DNA from: Betaproteobacteria bacterium
GTDB taxonomy: Bacteria > Pseudomonadota > Gammaproteobacteria > Burkholderiales > Rhodocyclaceae
DNA length: 37,559 bases
Direction of reading: 5' to 3'
Assembly (NCBI GenBank): GCA_028065725.1
Contig: JAPTVL010000334.1
Location: 1 to 37,559 of the forward strand
In this document: positions 14,383 to 21,327 of the stretch, one piece after another
How positions within the stretch are numbered: position 1 is the stretch's first letter
How the letters are laid out: each line of letters opens with the position of its first letter
Program-made: the position numbers and the translations under genes
The notes under the pieces: generated by a model
What the model was told of the DNA's origin: nothing
What the model saw: only the letters and a program-made list of their open reading frames with translations
The model's database searches: none

Positions 14383-15624
14383 TCATAGCTCCTTGATCAG
14401 GTTGGCGTCGACGCGGGGCTGGCCCAGATCGGCGGCGAGGTTGAGGCTGCGCACCACCAGGCGGTTTACCGTCAGCGGGTAGACCATGCTGATCATGTCG
14501 CGCGATGTTTTGCCGGGGCGGGTGAGGCGGCTGCGGATGCCGTCGCAGGCATCCTTGGTGAAGATGGCGTCGAACTCGGCGCCCACGCGCTTGAACTTCA
14601 GCCGCAGGTAGTCCTCCAGCACGTTGTCAAGCGGCATCAGCTCGGCGATCTCGCAGCGGCGGATCACCTCGCGAGCCTCGAAGTTGCGGCGCTCATCCAG
14701 CTTGGCCTTCAGCTCGGGTTGGCCCACCAGGATGATCGCGAGCAGCTTCTTGAAGCCGTCCTCCAGCTCCCAGAATCGCTTCAGGTACTTCAAGGTGCTG
14801 ATGTTGAGGTCGTGGGCTTCTTCGATGATCAGCACGTGCGAGTTGCCGGCGCGGCTCGATTCGGTGAGTACGCGCTCCACCAGGCGCGCCTGCGCCTCCA
14901 GGCTGCGCGGAAACTTGGCGCCGGGGTTGAGGTCGTCGATGATCGCGTGGGAGATCGCGCTGGCGGTCAGCACGCCCTTGTCGATGCTACGTGGCTGCAC
15001 CGCCACCACCGGCAGGCCCTCGCGCTGGATGCGGTCGAGCAAGTCGCGGCGCAGCGTGGTCTTGCCACTGCCCGATTCGCCCGCCACCGCGACGAAACCA
15101 CCGTGGCGCGCGGTGGCGAACAGCACCTCGCGGATGTAGCGCTGGTCGGTGCTGAGGAACACGTCTTCGGGGCCCTGCACGTCGTCGGTGAAGGGGTCGC
15201 GGAACAAGTTGAATTGTTTCTTGGCTTGAGGTGTCAGCATTTCGGTTTCCACAGGGTCGATGTCGGGTTGATGCGCGCGGGCGTGCTGCCCGCTGTGGCA
15301 TCCCTTGGGGTGCTTCGCGTGATAGATGTCGTCCGGGTCGAACTCGAACGCTGTCTTGATCAACTCCGCCGGCACGCCCAGGCTGAACAGGAACTCGTTC
15401 GTCTGGCGGATGATTTCCTTGCGCGGCGTGAGCGAAGGCCAGGTGTTGCGCACGATCAGGTCGGCGGCGGCGGCCAGCGACAGCGGACGGCCTTTCACGT
15501 AGCCCTCGGTCTGGGTGATGGCGCGGGCATAGGCGCGCTGGTCGACGCCGTAGTCCATGAGAATGCCTTTCAGCTTCAGCGGCATGTGCGGCTCCAGGTC
15601 AACCTTGCAGGCGAGTCTCGGCAT
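14383..15624 (-). CDS. B: Transposition ATPase B (AAA+, ExeA/MuB-like)
   Basis: The 413-aa protein is longer than Mu B (about 312 aa), with an extra N-terminal helix-turn-helix region (MDYGVDQRAYARAITQTEGYVKG). The AAA core carries Walker A GESGSGKTT (182-190) and Walker B HVLIIEEAHD (263-272). A sensor-like IILVGQPEL follows. MuB-type ATPases select target DNA and stimulate the transposase. It follows A after a 120-bp gap holding hairpins. Its ATG has GGAGG 5 bases upstream and lies inside a 20-codon leader frame. It belongs to the ExeA-like type found in BcepMu-like phages. Confidence 0.92.
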   Translation of the reverse strand: MPRLACKVDLEPHMPLKLKGILMDYGVDQRAYARAITQTEGYVKGRPLSLAAAADLIVRNTWPSLTPRKEIIRQTNEFLFSLGVPAELIKTAFEFDPDDIYHAKHPKGCHSGQHARAHQPDIDPVETEMLTPQAKKQFNLFRDPFTDDVQGPEDVFLSTDQRYIREVLFATARHGGFVAVAGESGSGKTTLRRDLLDRIQREGLPVVAVQPRSIDKGVLTASAISHAIIDDLNPGAKFPRSLEAQARLVERVLTESSRAGNSHVLIIEEAHDLNISTLKYLKRFWELEDGFKKLLAIILVGQPELKAKLDERRNFEAREVIRRCEIAELMPLDNVLEDYLRLKFKRVGAEFDAIFTKDACDGIRSRLTRPGKTSRDMISMVYPLTVNRLVVRSLNLAADLGQPRVDANLIKEL

Positions 15625-15661
15625 GACGGCCTCCGCTGCAAGTGGTGTGGTAAAGTTTCAC
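15599..15661 (-). CDS. Possible 20-aa leader peptide overlapping the start of B
   Basis: On the minus strand, GGAG 8 bases before a GTG (15659-15661) opens a 20-codon frame that reads MKLYHTTCSGGRHAETRLQG and stops at 15599. The start codon of B (15624) lies within it in another frame. The ribosome-binding site of this small frame is as good as that of B. The frame could couple or regulate translation of B. It may also be chance. Confidence 0.35.
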   Translation of the reverse strand: MKLYHTTCSGGRHAETRLQG

Positions 15662-15688
15662 GGTCGTATCTCCTCTAAAAAGTGCGAC

Positions 15689-15742
15689 AAAAAAACCCGT
15701 CAGGGCGGTTACACAGCGGCGTCCGGCTCCACCCGGACGCCG
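15689..15742 (-). terminator. Hairpins and T-run between A and B
   Basis: CGGCGTCCGG (15717-15726) and CCGGACGCCG (15733-15742) form a perfect 10-bp stem with a 6-base loop. On the plus strand TTTT follows. On the minus strand a second, weaker hairpin ends in a run of seven T (15695-15689). Leftward transcription leaving the transposase gene would meet both structures before B. Partial termination here could set the A-to-B ratio. Direction and efficiency are inference. Confidence 0.55.
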
Positions 15743-15745
15743 TTT

Positions 15746-17497
15746 TCACACCAGCCTTAGCCCGCCAGCGGCAGCCACAGGCCTGATCTCTTCCCGGCCC
15801 TGCAGCAGGGTCAGCATGGTTTCCAGTTCGGCTTCCGGCACGCCGTCCGGCCAGGTCTCGCGCACCAGGGCGTTCTCCTCCGGCTCCAGCCCGCGGCCGA
15901 TGCGGCCCACCGCCCAGCGCATCGCCTCGATGTGGCTGTAGGACCTGGTCTCGATCTGCACCGGCGTCGGCACGTTGAGCTGGGTGCCGCGCTTGGGCAG
16001 GTAGGTGGGGAGCGAATCGCTGAGGCTGATGTAGGGGTCGATCCGGCCGTCGAACGGCACCGTCTTGCGGCCCTTGGTCTGGGTCTCCGACGAGCCGGCG
16101 ATCAGCGTGTCGACCTCCTTCGATGCCGCCTGGGCCGGGGTGACGGCATGGCGCTTGAAATCCTCGCCGAACACGTTGGCGTCAGTGCTGTAGCCCCACT
16201 CGTCGCGCATCACGCGCTCCACGATGTGGAACACGTCGTGGCCGTTCTCGCCGCGCATCACAATCTGCGCCGAGTCCTCGCGCCACGGGTTGCGGCACAC
16301 CAACACCTTCTGGCCGTTGCAGATGCCCGGCACTGGGGTGAGGTCGTATTCGTGGCCGGCCCAGCTCACGCGCAGGAAATCGTTCACCTTGCGCTCGATC
16401 GGCGCGGTGCGCGCCAGCTCGCGGCAGATGTCGAGCGGCGGGGCGATGCGCAGTTGCTCTTCGCGGATGCGGCTCCAGGCGCCGTAGCGGGTCATGCCGT
16501 GGCGGCTGTGCCGCGCTGTGGCGTTGTAGTTATGCATCCAGCGCGTGGCGGCGGCGTTCAGCTCATCGAGCGAATTGACCGGACGCAGCGCCAGCGAGCC
16601 CTCGAAATCCCGCTCGATGATGTCGTGCGACTTTTCGACGGCACCCGTGGCGCGGGCGTTGCCCGGCAGGTGCCAGCGCAGGTCGATCTGCAGGCCCTTG
16701 CACAGGTTCTTGAACACCGCGCTGGTGTTGGCGCAGCCGGGGTCGACATACATCATCCAGGGCACGCCGTAGAACGGATACGACTCGCGCTGCTGCAGCG
16801 AATTGAGGAAGATCGAGGCCACGTTGCTGCCCGACTCGCCGCCGAACACGTATTCCAGGTAGATCGCGCCGGTGCACTTGTCCACCACCGAGTAGCGCCA
16901 CACCCGCTCGTTCTCCACCTTCTTGAAATTTCCCGGCTTGTTTTTTTCGAACACCGCCGCGTCCATCACCGCCAGCCCGCCCTTCGGCAGGTAGTACAGC
17001 ACGCACAGCGAGGCATCCAGCATCCATACGTGGTTCGGGTGTTTCGCCGCCATTTCCACCGCCGGCGCCGGGGCCGACAGCGTGTCGAGGTCGAGCCCGT
17101 GCACCTGCAGGCCGCGCGCGATCGCCGAGATCGATAACGGCACGATCTCGCCGCTGGCCTTGTCCACCCGCGTGGCGGCGATCTCCCGGTTGGCGCGCAG
17201 AATCGCCACCGCCTTTTCCAGCGAGGCCAGGCGCTTGCCCGTATTGCGGGTATGAGCCCGCAGGTAGGCGGCGATCATCACGGCCTCGGCGCGGGTCAGC
17301 GCGGTGGTGCCCGCATCGTCCCGGCGCTTGCGCTCGTCGCGGTGCGCCACCTTGGCCAGGTGGCGCTGCAGCGTGGCGTGCGACAGGTTCAGCTCGGCGC
17401 AGGCCGCGGCGTAGATCGGCGCCTTCTGGCCGTGCGGTGCCATCCGCGCGGCGCGCGCGATCTCGCCCAGGCGTTCCACCAGCGCGGGGGTCAGCAT
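15746..17497 (-). CDS. A: Transposase A (MuA-like DDE recombinase)
   Basis: The 583-aa protein cuts and joins the phage ends. The N-terminal part contains a helix-turn-helix (AACAELNLSHATLQRHLAKVAHR). The catalytic core shows D161 in HVWMLDASLC, D252 in MMYVDPGCAN and E288 in ATGAVEKSHDI, with 35 residues between the second D and the E. The C-terminal Mu-type domain follows (beta-barrel region DFLRVSWAGHEYDLTPVPG). It is shorter than MuA (663 aa), probably with a reduced N-terminus. I prefer the ATG at 17497, 4 bp after the upstream stop and preceded by CAGGG. An upstream GTG at 17524 has its purine run almost touching the codon. Confidence 0.94.
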   Translation of the reverse strand: MLTPALVERLGEIARAARMAPHGQKAPIYAAACAELNLSHATLQRHLAKVAHRDERKRRDDAGTTALTRAEAVMIAAYLRAHTRNTGKRLASLEKAVAILRANREIAATRVDKASGEIVPLSISAIARGLQVHGLDLDTLSAPAPAVEMAAKHPNHVWMLDASLCVLYYLPKGGLAVMDAAVFEKNKPGNFKKVENERVWRYSVVDKCTGAIYLEYVFGGESGSNVASIFLNSLQQRESYPFYGVPWMMYVDPGCANTSAVFKNLCKGLQIDLRWHLPGNARATGAVEKSHDIIERDFEGSLALRPVNSLDELNAAATRWMHNYNATARHSRHGMTRYGAWSRIREEQLRIAPPLDICRELARTAPIERKVNDFLRVSWAGHEYDLTPVPGICNGQKVLVCRNPWREDSAQIVMRGENGHDVFHIVERVMRDEWGYSTDANVFGEDFKRHAVTPAQAASKEVDTLIAGSSETQTKGRKTVPFDGRIDPYISLSDSLPTYLPKRGTQLNVPTPVQIETRSYSHIEAMRWAVGRIGRGLEPEENALVRETWPDGVPEAELETMLTLLQGREEIRPVAAAGGLRLV

Positions 17498-17501
17498 CAG
17501 G

Positions 17502-18437
17502 TCAGCCCTGGCCAGCACCGGCACGCTCCCAGACCGGGGTCGAGTCGCCGTCCGGCCCTGCCTTCAGCAGCCCGAAGTCGGCGCGCAGCACGTCGCAGGC
17601 CAGCTCAATCTGCGTGATCAGCCCCAACATGAATTCGGAATGCTGGCCGCCGAATTCGGCCAGATGGTCGAAGGCCTTGCGCAGGTTGGCGCTCACCGCA
17701 TGCTCAGCCTCGAAGGCGATGCGGTCGGCTTCGTTGCGGACCTCCAGCGCCTCCTCGTCCGGCGTGGTGGTTTGCACCCGGCGCTTCAGCTTGTGGTTCT
17801 CCTCCTCCAATTCGTTCAGGCGCTGCTCCTTCTTGCGCACCACCTGGTCGCGCGCCTCGGCGGTGTCCTTCGCCTCGGTAGCCTCGGCCTGCAGCGCGGC
17901 CTTCTCGCTGGCGTGGCGCGCGGCCATTTCCTGCAGCAGGTCGATCACCTGGTCGCGGTCGTCGGCCGCGATCGCCTGCTTGATGATGGCCTGGTCGTCG
18001 GCGGGCAGGGCCTTGAGAGCGGTGTAGTCCTTCTGGCGGAATCCGATCTGCTCGGCTGTCTCGTATAAATCCGCGCCAATCAGGTGGTAGTTCGACGCCA
18101 TCTCCTGCACGCGGCGGTAGCTTTTCTTTAAAAAGCGCTCGCAGAATTCGCCCAAATCTGCGACGCGTCGCAGATTTCCGTCCGTATCACGAAACTGAAT
18201 CGAGCGATAAGCCTTGTTTTCCTTGAGTTTTAGGAAAGTCTCAACAATGGCCTTTTCTGCGACCGTCGCAGAAAACAGCAGGGCTTCTATTTGACCAATG
18301 GTCTTCGCTGCCTCGAACGCCGCCTCGCGCTCGAGGTCCTTGGTTTCCTGCTCCTCGGCCAGCGTGAGCGCGTGCCCTGCCGGGATCGGGCCGGGCTCGG
18401 CGTGGATTTCTGCGGGTGAATGGGCTTTGCGTGGCAT
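17502..18437 (-). CDS. DUF3102-like coiled-coil protein upstream of A
   Basis: The 311-aa protein has an N-terminal helical domain that resembles DUF3102-type phage proteins (IGQIEALLFSATVAEKAIVETFLKLKENKAYR, then GEFCERFLKKSYRRVQEM). A long coiled coil spans about residues 165-225, rich in Ala/Glu/Lys/Arg and ending in EEENHKLKRRVQT. A C-terminal helical part follows. Genes of this type often stand directly before A in transposable phages. The role is unknown; DNA binding or help in transposition are possible. The ribosome-binding site is GGAGA. Two unusual palindromes (18154-18177 and 18253-18275) lie in the coding sequence, in a locally A/T-rich patch. Confidence 0.75.
   Translation of the reverse strand: MPRKAHSPAEIHAEPGPIPAGHALTLAEEQETKDLEREAAFEAAKTIGQIEALLFSATVAEKAIVETFLKLKENKAYRSIQFRDTDGNLRRVADLGEFCERFLKKSYRRVQEMASNYHLIGADLYETAEQIGFRQKDYTALKALPADDQAIIKQAIAADDRDQVIDLLQEMAARHASEKAALQAEATEAKDTAEARDQVVRKKEQRLNELEEENHKLKRRVQTTTPDEEALEVRNEADRIAFEAEHAVSANLRKAFDHLAEFGGQHSEFMLGLITQIELACDVLRADFGLLKAGPDGDSTPVWERAGAGQG
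18154..18177. repeat. Perfect 24-bp palindrome inside the DUF3102-like gene
   Basis: AAATCTGCGAC, then GC, then GTCGCAGATTT: every base is paired. The core TCTGCGAC/GTCGCAGA recurs in the palindrome at 18253-18275. The left half-site is read in a different codon phase in the two copies, so the likeness is not forced by protein sequence. This suggests a protein-binding site. A further half-site TTCTGCGA lies on the minus strand at 18139-18146. Confidence 0.75.
18253..18275. repeat. Perfect 23-bp palindrome inside the DUF3102-like gene
   Basis: TTTTCTGCGAC and GTCGCAGAAAA flank a single central C. All 11 pairs match. The centre is about 98 bp from that of the 24-bp palindrome, and the two share an 8-bp core in each arm. 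Confidence 0.75.
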
Positions 18438-18458
18438 GGTCTCTCCGGGTTGGGTGGG

Positions 18459-18815
18459 TCAGATGTCGCGGCCGTAGCGCTGGCGGGTTTCGTCCAGTCG
18501 TGCGGCTGCGCGTTCGAGGTAGCGCTGGTGCGCGGTGGCTATCTGCACGATGCGCGGAGCCAGGCGCCAGCGGTCGGAGTCGGGCAGCTGCTCGGCCAGC
18601 CCGGCCTCTTTCAGGTTGTGCAGGTCGCGGAAGATGTTGTTCTTCTGGCTCTTCGGGTCCTTGCCGGCGCGGGTGGACAACGCCTTGACGATCTCCATCA
18701 TCGAGACGCCGTCCACCTCGTGGCCGGCCAGTGCCATCTGCACCGCCAGCAGGCGCTGCTGCGCCGCGCAGGTGTACTGCGTCTTGCGCTCGGATTCGGG
18801 CATACGTTCACTCAT
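18459..18815 (-). CDS. Winged-helix regulatory protein
   Basis: This 118-aa protein has a predicted winged helix. QQRLLAVQMALAGHEVDGVSMMEIVKALSTRAG would hold the helix-turn-helix, and SQKNNIFRDLHNLKEAGLAEQLPDSDRWRLAPRIVQIA the wing, as in IclR-like domains. A helical C-terminus (AHQRYLERAAARLDETRQRY) follows. It is probably a regulator of early transcription. It overlaps the upstream CII-like gene by 8 bp and precedes the DUF3102-like gene. Confidence 0.72.
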   Translation of the reverse strand: MSERMPESERKTQYTCAAQQRLLAVQMALAGHEVDGVSMMEIVKALSTRAGKDPKSQKNNIFRDLHNLKEAGLAEQLPDSDRWRLAPRIVQIATAHQRYLERAAARLDETRQRYGRDI

Positions 18816-19287
18816 GGTTGTCCAGATCCAGTTGGGGTTGGTGCGAGCGCGCGACGTTCTCGCGGTGCCAAGCGAGCGCCTCCAGTGCGGTGTTGATCTC
18901 GCTGGCTACCTGGTCGGCATCCATCGACCCCGAGGCAAAGCCCAGCAACGCGGCCACAGCGGAGTTAAGCGTGCCCTGCAGGCGGTGCACGTCCTCCACT
19001 TCGGCCGGTCGGCCGTGCGGCATCTGAATCAGTAGCAGGCCGCTGCTGTGGGCCAGCCAGCGCGTGATGAAGTCGCAGCCGCAGGCGTGCTGGAAGGCGT
19101 GGATCTTCTTGCCGGGGATCGAGCCGTCGCGCAGCCAGCCGTACACCGTCCAGTGAGATTCCTCGCCCGCCAACTCGGCAATGCGCTCCACGCTGCGGCG
19201 GTGCTTCTCCAGCGCGTAGTCCTTGCACAGTTCGATCGCTTCGCGCAGCGAGCGCGGATTGACCGTCCTCCAATTCCGGCGGCTCAT
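18808..19287 (-). CDS. CII-like phage regulatory protein (CP76 family)
   Basis: The 159-aa protein resembles the phage regulatory CII/CP76 family. The DNA-binding half is SLREAIELCKDYALEKHRRSVERIAELAGEESHWTVYGWLRDGSIPGKKI (about residues 13-62). A hydrophobic FQHACGCDFITRWLAHSSGLLLIQMP block follows, and then a helical tail that probably mediates oligomerisation. The family includes lysis-lysogeny regulators. The start at 19287 was chosen because GGGGTGGGCGC precedes it and homology begins there. The longer in-frame extension upstream is proline-rich noise. Confidence 0.78.
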   Translation of the reverse strand: MSRRNWRTVNPRSLREAIELCKDYALEKHRRSVERIAELAGEESHWTVYGWLRDGSIPGKKIHAFQHACGCDFITRWLAHSSGLLLIQMPHGRPAEVEDVHRLQGTLNSAVAALLGFASGSMDADQVASEINTALEALAWHRENVARSHQPQLDLDNHE

Positions 19288-19376
19288 TGCGCCCACCCCT
19301 TTGCGAGGTATCCACAAACAAAGTCTGCGTTTGCGCCTATGCAACAGCGTGTCAGTGGGTAGAATTCGCTCATGGC

Positions 19377-19580
19377 TCAGTTGGCCTTTGAGGTGGCGGG
19401 GGTCATGGACTCGATCTCGTCCGCGATTCGCGCTGCACGCAACAGGCGGGCAAGGGTGTAGAGGCTGCGAGGGCAGCCAGACAGGGACAGCTCGCGGTTG
19501 ATGTGCGCACGTTGCTGGCCATTGAAGGCGGCAAGCATGATCGCCGTCTGGGCGTGGGGATGGGTTGGGGTGTGGTGCAT
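19377..19580 (-). CDS. Small hypothetical early protein
   Basis: This 67-aa protein begins with a His/Pro/Thr-rich stretch and continues as AIMLAAFNGQQRAHINRELSLSGCPRSLYTLARLLRAARIADEIESM, a helical region with some helix-turn-helix character. TGGAG 5 bases before the ATG supports the start. It lies between the Ner-like gene and the CII-like gene. A 90-bp gap separates it from the CII-like gene. Function unknown. Confidence 0.6.
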   Translation of the reverse strand: MHHTPTHPHAQTAIMLAAFNGQQRAHINRELSLSGCPRSLYTLARLLRAARIADEIESMTPATSKAN

Positions 19581-19604
19581 GGTGGCTCCAGTTGAGTGGG
19601 TTGA

Positions 19605-19802
19605 TCAGGCGGCCAGGGAATCGTCCGCGGTCGACTTGATGCCGGCGGCGACCAGGATGTGGTGCGACGTGCCGAAGTTGCCCTTCAGCGTGCCGGACAG
19701 GGTGCGATAGACGATCAGGCGGTCGAACCCGTTCTCGTCCGCCCATTGGCCGATGGTTTTTCCCTGGGCGCGCAGGCGGGCTTTGAATATCGCTGCGGTC
19801 AT
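19605..19802 (-). CDS. Ner-like small DNA-binding protein
   Basis: The 65-aa first gene of the early operon is mostly one helix-turn-helix domain. FKARLRAQGKTIGQWADENGFDRLIVYRTLSG fits the pattern, and GNFGTSHHILVAAGI follows. Ner proteins of Mu-like phages turn down early and repressor promoters after infection, and its place directly downstream of the early promoter matches. I chose the ATG at 19802, which has AAGGAG 6 bases upstream. An ATG at 19823 would add seven residues. Confidence 0.75.
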   Translation of the reverse strand: MTAAIFKARLRAQGKTIGQWADENGFDRLIVYRTLSGTLKGNFGTSHHILVAAGIKSTADDSLAA

Positions 19803-19874
19803 GGTGTGCTCCTTGTTTTTCATGCGGCGGGCGCTTTTTTGTTGAATGTCAATTGCACTTGTTTTGGGTGTGGG

Positions 19875-19890
19875 TTCAATTTGAATTGAA
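19875..19890. promoter_or_regulatory. Repressor operator-like palindrome 1
   Basis: TTCAATT-TG-AATTGAA is a perfect 7+7 dyad in the gap between the Ner-like and repressor genes, overlapping the -10 region of the early promoter. Its half-site TTGAA recurs in palindrome 2 and, more loosely, at 19842-19852 (TTGA-ATG-TCAA). Confidence 0.65.
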
Positions 19891-19917
19891 TGTATAGGTT
19901 CATATTGAACCTGTCAA
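19889..19917 (-). promoter_or_regulatory. Early promoter (leftward)
   Basis: On the minus strand, TTGACA (19917-19912) and TACATT (19894-19889) are separated by exactly 17 bp. This is the best promoter match in the control region and would start transcription about 80 bp before the Ner-like gene. The spacer is occupied by the palindromic operator at 19896-19912, so repressor binding would block RNA polymerase directly. Confidence 0.75.
19896..19912. promoter_or_regulatory. Repressor operator-like palindrome 2
   Basis: AGGTTCA-TAT-TGAACCT is a perfect 7+7 dyad that fills the spacer of the leftward early promoter. The gene on its right encodes the repressor, which is the obvious binding candidate. 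Ner or the CII-like protein are alternatives. Confidence 0.68.
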
Positions 19918-19933
19918 GGGAGTTTTTGAAAAA

Positions 19934-20467
19934 ATGTCGAAGCGAGAAAACCTGGTGGATCACGTGCTCGACCGCATGGTCGAGGCGGTGCTGGGCGAGA
20001 ACGCCCACTTCAAGAGTCATGCGGAAGCGCTAGGCATCCCGCAGGACACGATCAAGACGTGGAGGCGGCGTGGTGCCGTGCCCGCTGGCTACCTGAGCAA
20101 CTTCGCCAGAGAGTGGAAAGCGTCAGTGGACTGGCTGCAGTACGGACCGGAAGGCAAAGTGGTGTTTGGAGGTGAGCCCGAGGCGCACCAGGTCGCGGGA
20201 AAGGTCACGCACGATGGCATTAATGCGGACGAACGCAAGCTCCTGGAGAACTATCGCAAGAGCCCGGCCGAAGTGAGGGAAGCGCTGCAGCTGGTGGCCA
20301 GCATCGCGTCGCGTCCACAAGCGGCGGGCGAACATGCCGTCAAACCGCCGCGCGCCAGGGTCATGCGCGGCGAACTGCCGCACAGAAAGTTCAAGCCGCC
20401 TGTAGTTGTCAGTGGAGAGCCGGCGCAGGCGCCTGCACGCGCCAGGAAAAAAAGGGGTGATACTTGA
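19934..20467 (+). CDS. CI-like repressor (helix-turn-helix, no peptidase domain)
   Basis: The 177-aa protein has an N-terminal repressor-type helix-turn-helix: HFKSHAEALGIPQDTIKTWRRRGAVPAGYLSNFAREWKASVDWL, about residues 26-69. This is the CI-repressor type found in temperate phages. The middle has a helical stretch (NADERKLLENYRKSPAEVREALQLVASI). The tail is basic and proline-rich (residues 130-177). The LexA-like S24 peptidase domain is absent, so SOS self-cleavage is not expected. Like Mu, it may respond to another protease. It is transcribed away from the early operon. The ribosome-binding site AAGGGAG is rather far (11 bases). Confidence 0.8.
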   Translation: MSKRENLVDHVLDRMVEAVLGENAHFKSHAEALGIPQDTIKTWRRRGAVPAGYLSNFAREWKASVDWLQYGPEGKVVFGGEPEAHQVAGKVTHDGINADERKLLENYRKSPAEVREALQLVASIASRPQAAGEHAVKPPRARVMRGELPHRKFKPPVVVSGEPAQAPARARKKRGDT

Positions 20468-20715
20468 GGCCTCCGTTCCAACTCATCCAACTGCACCCAT
20501 CGGACGACCTGGTGGAAACGCTTGAGTACTTGCTGCAGGAGGCGCGCACAGGCCGCATGATCGGTCTGTGCTACGGCGCCATCCTCAAGCGCCGCGCCTA
20601 TTTCGTGGATGCGGCCGGCGAGGCGCACCGCAACCCGATGTTCGGAGTGGGGATAGCCAATGTCCTGGCGTACGATTTGATGGAGCGCGCGCGAAAGTGC
20701 GACAAGGCGGCGTGA
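20464..20715 (+). CDS. Unknown protein in the lysogeny operon (83 aa)
   Basis: This frame starts at TTG (20464), overlapping the repressor stop (TTGA), with AGGGG 5-6 bases upstream. A central part (ARTGRMIGLCYGAILKRRAYFVDAAGEAHRNPMFGVGIANVLAYDLMERAR) looks like two beta strands and two helices. I have an impression of similar small proteins in other beta/gammaproteobacterial prophages near the repressor, but I know no function. It should be expressed in the lysogen, so an exclusion, defence or regulatory role is worth testing. Confidence 0.7.
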   Translation: MRPPFQLIQLHPSDDLVETLEYLLQEARTGRMIGLCYGAILKRRAYFVDAAGEAHRNPMFGVGIANVLAYDLMERARKCDKAA

Positions 20716-20718
20716 GCC

Positions 20719-21135
20719 ATGTTTGATGTCTCCCTGGTTGTGCGCGATCCGACTCCCGATGAGGCGCGCATCAGCGCATTGCTGCGCGAGTCAACCACCC
20801 ACAAGCAGGCGAAGAACCACGACGCGGCGATCGCCTGTCTGCGCGAGGCCTATCGGCTGATGGAGAGCGTCGCAACCGTCTGGTCATACAAAGACTGGTT
20901 CAGGTTGCCGCGCTGCTTGCATCTGGCTGGGCGGTTCGGCGAAGCGATTAGCGAGTTGCAGCAGCTGCATGATGGCCTCGCAGACTACGAGGCGCGCAGA
21001 GCGTGTGCCGGATTCGTCCCGATGCCGAAATCGGTTCAGGCGAATATCCGCCGCTTGATCAAGAACGAAATGGCGATCACCACAGAGCGGGAAGCAAAAG
21101 CCAAAAAACGCGCCGATAAAAAACAGCCAATCTGA
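20719..21135 (+). CDS. Unknown helical (TPR-like) protein in the lysogeny operon
   Basis: The 138-aa protein is helical. KQAKNHDAAIACLREAYRLMES and WFRLPRCLHLAGRFGEAISELQQLHDGLADYEARRA fit two tetratricopeptide-like hairpins (about residues 29-90). The C-terminus is very basic (REAKAKKRADKKQPI). TPR-like folds bind other proteins. It starts 3 bp after the 83-aa gene, so the repressor and both unknowns form one lysogenic transcript that ends at the hairpin at 21154-21171. It has no catalytic motif and no membrane segment. Confidence 0.7.
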   Translation: MFDVSLVVRDPTPDEARISALLRESTTHKQAKNHDAAIACLREAYRLMESVATVWSYKDWFRLPRCLHLAGRFGEAISELQQLHDGLADYEARRACAGFVPMPKSVQANIRRLIKNEMAITTEREAKAKKRADKKQPI

Positions 21136-21153
21136 GGCGTTTAAATCCCACCC

Positions 21154-21171
21154 GACGACCTTGGGGTCGTC
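21154..21171 (+). terminator. Terminator-like hairpin after the repressor operon
   Basis: GACGACC-TTGG-GGTCGTC forms a 7-bp perfect stem with a tetraloop 20 bp after the last stop codon. No long T-run follows. It would insulate the lysogenic transcript from the late head operon. A second inverted repeat, ATGGGGT/ACCCCAT at 21196-21202 and 21221-21227, lies further on. Confidence 0.55.
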
Positions 21172-21173
21172 CG

Positions 21174-21183
21174 TTCAATTGAA
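21174..21183. promoter_or_regulatory. Operator-like palindrome TTCAATTGAA before the head operon
   Basis: This perfect 10-bp palindrome carries the same TTCAA/TTGAA half-sites as the operators at 19875-19912, but with the arms closed up. It might be a weak repressor site, or chance, since it is short and A/T-rich. Confidence 0.3.
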
Positions 21184-21327
21184 AATCGATTTGTGATGGG
21201 GTTTGTGGCCTCAAAGCGGCACCCCATGACAAGGATGAGGATGCTTCAGCGGGGGGTGGGGGTGACTTGCTGCATCGCGGCCTCGATCTCTGCCACGGTT
21301 TCCGGTGACCCGGAGCCACTCCCGTAA

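Noticed and set aside
14719..15678. 319-codon open frame opposite ATPase B
   Set aside because: Walker motifs are on the minus strand. The plus frame has no recognisable domain and no ribosome-binding site in context.
15932..17137. 401-codon open frame opposite transposase A
   Set aside because: The transposase frame has catalytic motifs. The opposite frame is low-complexity.
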